Positions 63,308 to 64,000 of a stretch of 64,000 nt of DNA are shown here, piece by piece; the first letter of the stretch is position 1, and every line of letters starts with the position of its first letter. Origin of the DNA: Alteromonas marina. Its GTDB lineage: Bacteria > Pseudomonadota > Gammaproteobacteria > Enterobacterales > Alteromonadaceae. Made by a program: the position numbers and the translations under genes. Under the pieces are notes generated by a model, which was given only the letters and a program-made list of their open reading frames with translations, did not search any database and was not told the origin of the DNA. Location: the NCBI RefSeq assembly GCF_000808575.1, contig NZ_JWLW01000023.1, positions 248,001-312,000 of the forward strand, written 5' to 3'.

Positions 63308-64000
63308 TTAATTCGCATTAAGCCCTGCATGTAGACAGCGTCTGTAGGCCGCCACAGCGGGGAACAGCGATACCAAATATGTGCACCCCAGTATCAGTAA
63401 AATGATAATAATACTGCTTTGACCAAACAGCGGGCTGCTTAAAAACAACCCATAGGTACTGCTTAACCAAGGCTTTAGTGCGCTCATAAGCCCAGCAACC
63501 AAGCCTAAACTCAGTGCGGCACTTACAATCGTAAGCAGCATCGCTTCAATCTGTATGAGTAGCAGTAAGGTAAACGGTCCTGCGCCTATAGTTCGTAAAA
63601 CCGCGATTTCTTGATAACGTTCTCGCATCGTGGCCAGTAGCATAGTCGCAAGCCCAATTAGCGCGCAGATGACGATAAGACCGGAAAGGCCAAGCAAAAG
63701 CGATTCTACATTTCCCATAATTTGCCAAAGTTCTGCGAGTGCCATCCCGGGTAGAATTGCCATTAGCGGCTCTTTTTTACTTTGATTAATTTGATACTGA
63801 AGCTGCAGTGCCGTTACCCGATGTTTTAGCCCCAGCATCACCACGGATACTGACTCAGGCGTAAACGCTTCGCTATTGTAAGCTGCACGTTCTTTTGTAT
63901 GCTCGTCATGCTCATGCTCATGCTCATGCTCATGCTCTTTCGCCTTGTCAGCAGGTTTACGGCCTAAAATTGAGGTGGGCGAATGTTTAGACCCTGTGTG
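63308..64000 (-). CDS. FtsX/MacB-type ABC permease, C-terminal part
   Basis: The frame is open through the right edge of the window; about 230 C-terminal residues are seen. They contain three membrane helices typical of FtsX-family permeases (GLSGLIVICALIGLATMLLA then RERYQEIAVLRTIGAGP; two more toward the end). The extracytoplasmic loop has an alternating Glu-His tract (KEHEHEHEHEHDEH). Such His-rich loops suggest metal, probably zinc, contact. The ATPase and N-terminus lie outside the window. Confidence 0.82.
   Translation of the reverse strand, partial: HTGSKHSPTSILGRKPADKAKEHEHEHEHEHDEHTKERAAYNSEAFTPESVSVVMLGLKHRVTALQLQYQINQSKKEPLMAILPGMALAELWQIMGNVESLLLGLSGLIVICALIGLATMLLATMRERYQEIAVLRTIGAGPFTLLLLIQIEAMLLTIVSAALSLGLVAGLMSALKPWLSSTYGLFLSSPLFGQSSIIIILLILGCTYLVSLFPAVAAYRRCLHAGLNAN
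63907..63936 (-). repeat. Six-base tandem repeat in permease gene
   Basis: Five perfect copies of CATGCT (AGCATG on the minus strand) encode the Glu-His tract. Slippage would change the number of His-Glu pairs without a frameshift. Confidence 0.85.

Noticed and set aside
1-64000. CRISPR array, insertion sequence, prophage or tRNA
   Set aside because: No regularly spaced repeats, transposase, integrase, phage genes or cloverleaf sequence were noticed in the window.

Overview
The window looks like chromosomal DNA of a marine gammaproteobacterium close to Alteromonas. This is inferred from the mix of gene families (a TonB-receptor-rich beta-glucan locus, FadL, NDH-2, cydABX/cydDC, many chemoreceptors, NhaC) and the moderate GC content, not from a database search. 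Genes are dense on both strands. I see no rRNA, tRNA, CRISPR array, insertion sequence or prophage.

Layout. 1-13.5 kb is mixed housekeeping: a partial oxidoreductase, a FadL porin, a LysR regulator, a TonB receptor, NADH dehydrogenase 2, YceI with cytochrome b561, a CBS protein, an orphan MbcA/ParS-like antitoxin, a hydrolase and ArfB. 13.5-19.5 kb is an envelope locus. It holds a secreted protein built from 41 consecutive four-residue repeats, an outer-membrane barrel candidate, a secreted S8 protease and an ECF sigma/anti-sigma/lipoprotein operon. Three ECF-type promoters of the form GGAAT-N15/16-TCGT(T/C)A precede the repeat protein, the protease and the sigma operon, so they probably form one regulon. 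19.6-22.5 kb has CsbD, a Fur-box siderophore reductase and an MFS pump.

22.5-24.0 kb has a candidate structured RNA of about 500 nt on the minus strand, with a sigma-54-type promoter and a strong terminator, followed by a decayed TPR-GGDEF gene. 24-28 kb has a zinc theme: DUF3299, an e(P4)-type phosphatase, and folE2 behind a perfect Zur palindrome. It also holds an NTF2-like protein and two small ORFs. 28-31.6 kb has a TauE/SafE permease and a probable metal-uptake TonB receptor. 31.7-40.6 kb is a respiration block: a cysteine-rich PAS sigma-54 activator, a haem-binding DUF3365 protein, cydABX and cydDC. Sigma-54-like promoters lie before the DUF3365 gene and before cydA.

40.6-56.2 kb is a beta-1,3-glucan (laminarin-type) utilization locus. 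It holds a secreted GH16 with three C-terminal modules, a TonB receptor, a GH3 lipoprotein, a GH1 enzyme, two sugar transporters, a LacI regulator and an NhaC antiporter. Four copies of a TGTAAGCGCTTACA-type operator lie in its two control regions. The inferred flow is extracellular cleavage, TonB import, periplasmic and cytoplasmic trimming, and LacI-controlled induction. 56.5-64 kb has a zinc/cadmium efflux protein, a YeiH-type permease, two chemoreceptors flanking a soluble histidine kinase, and the C-terminal part of an FtsX-type permease with a His-Glu repeat.
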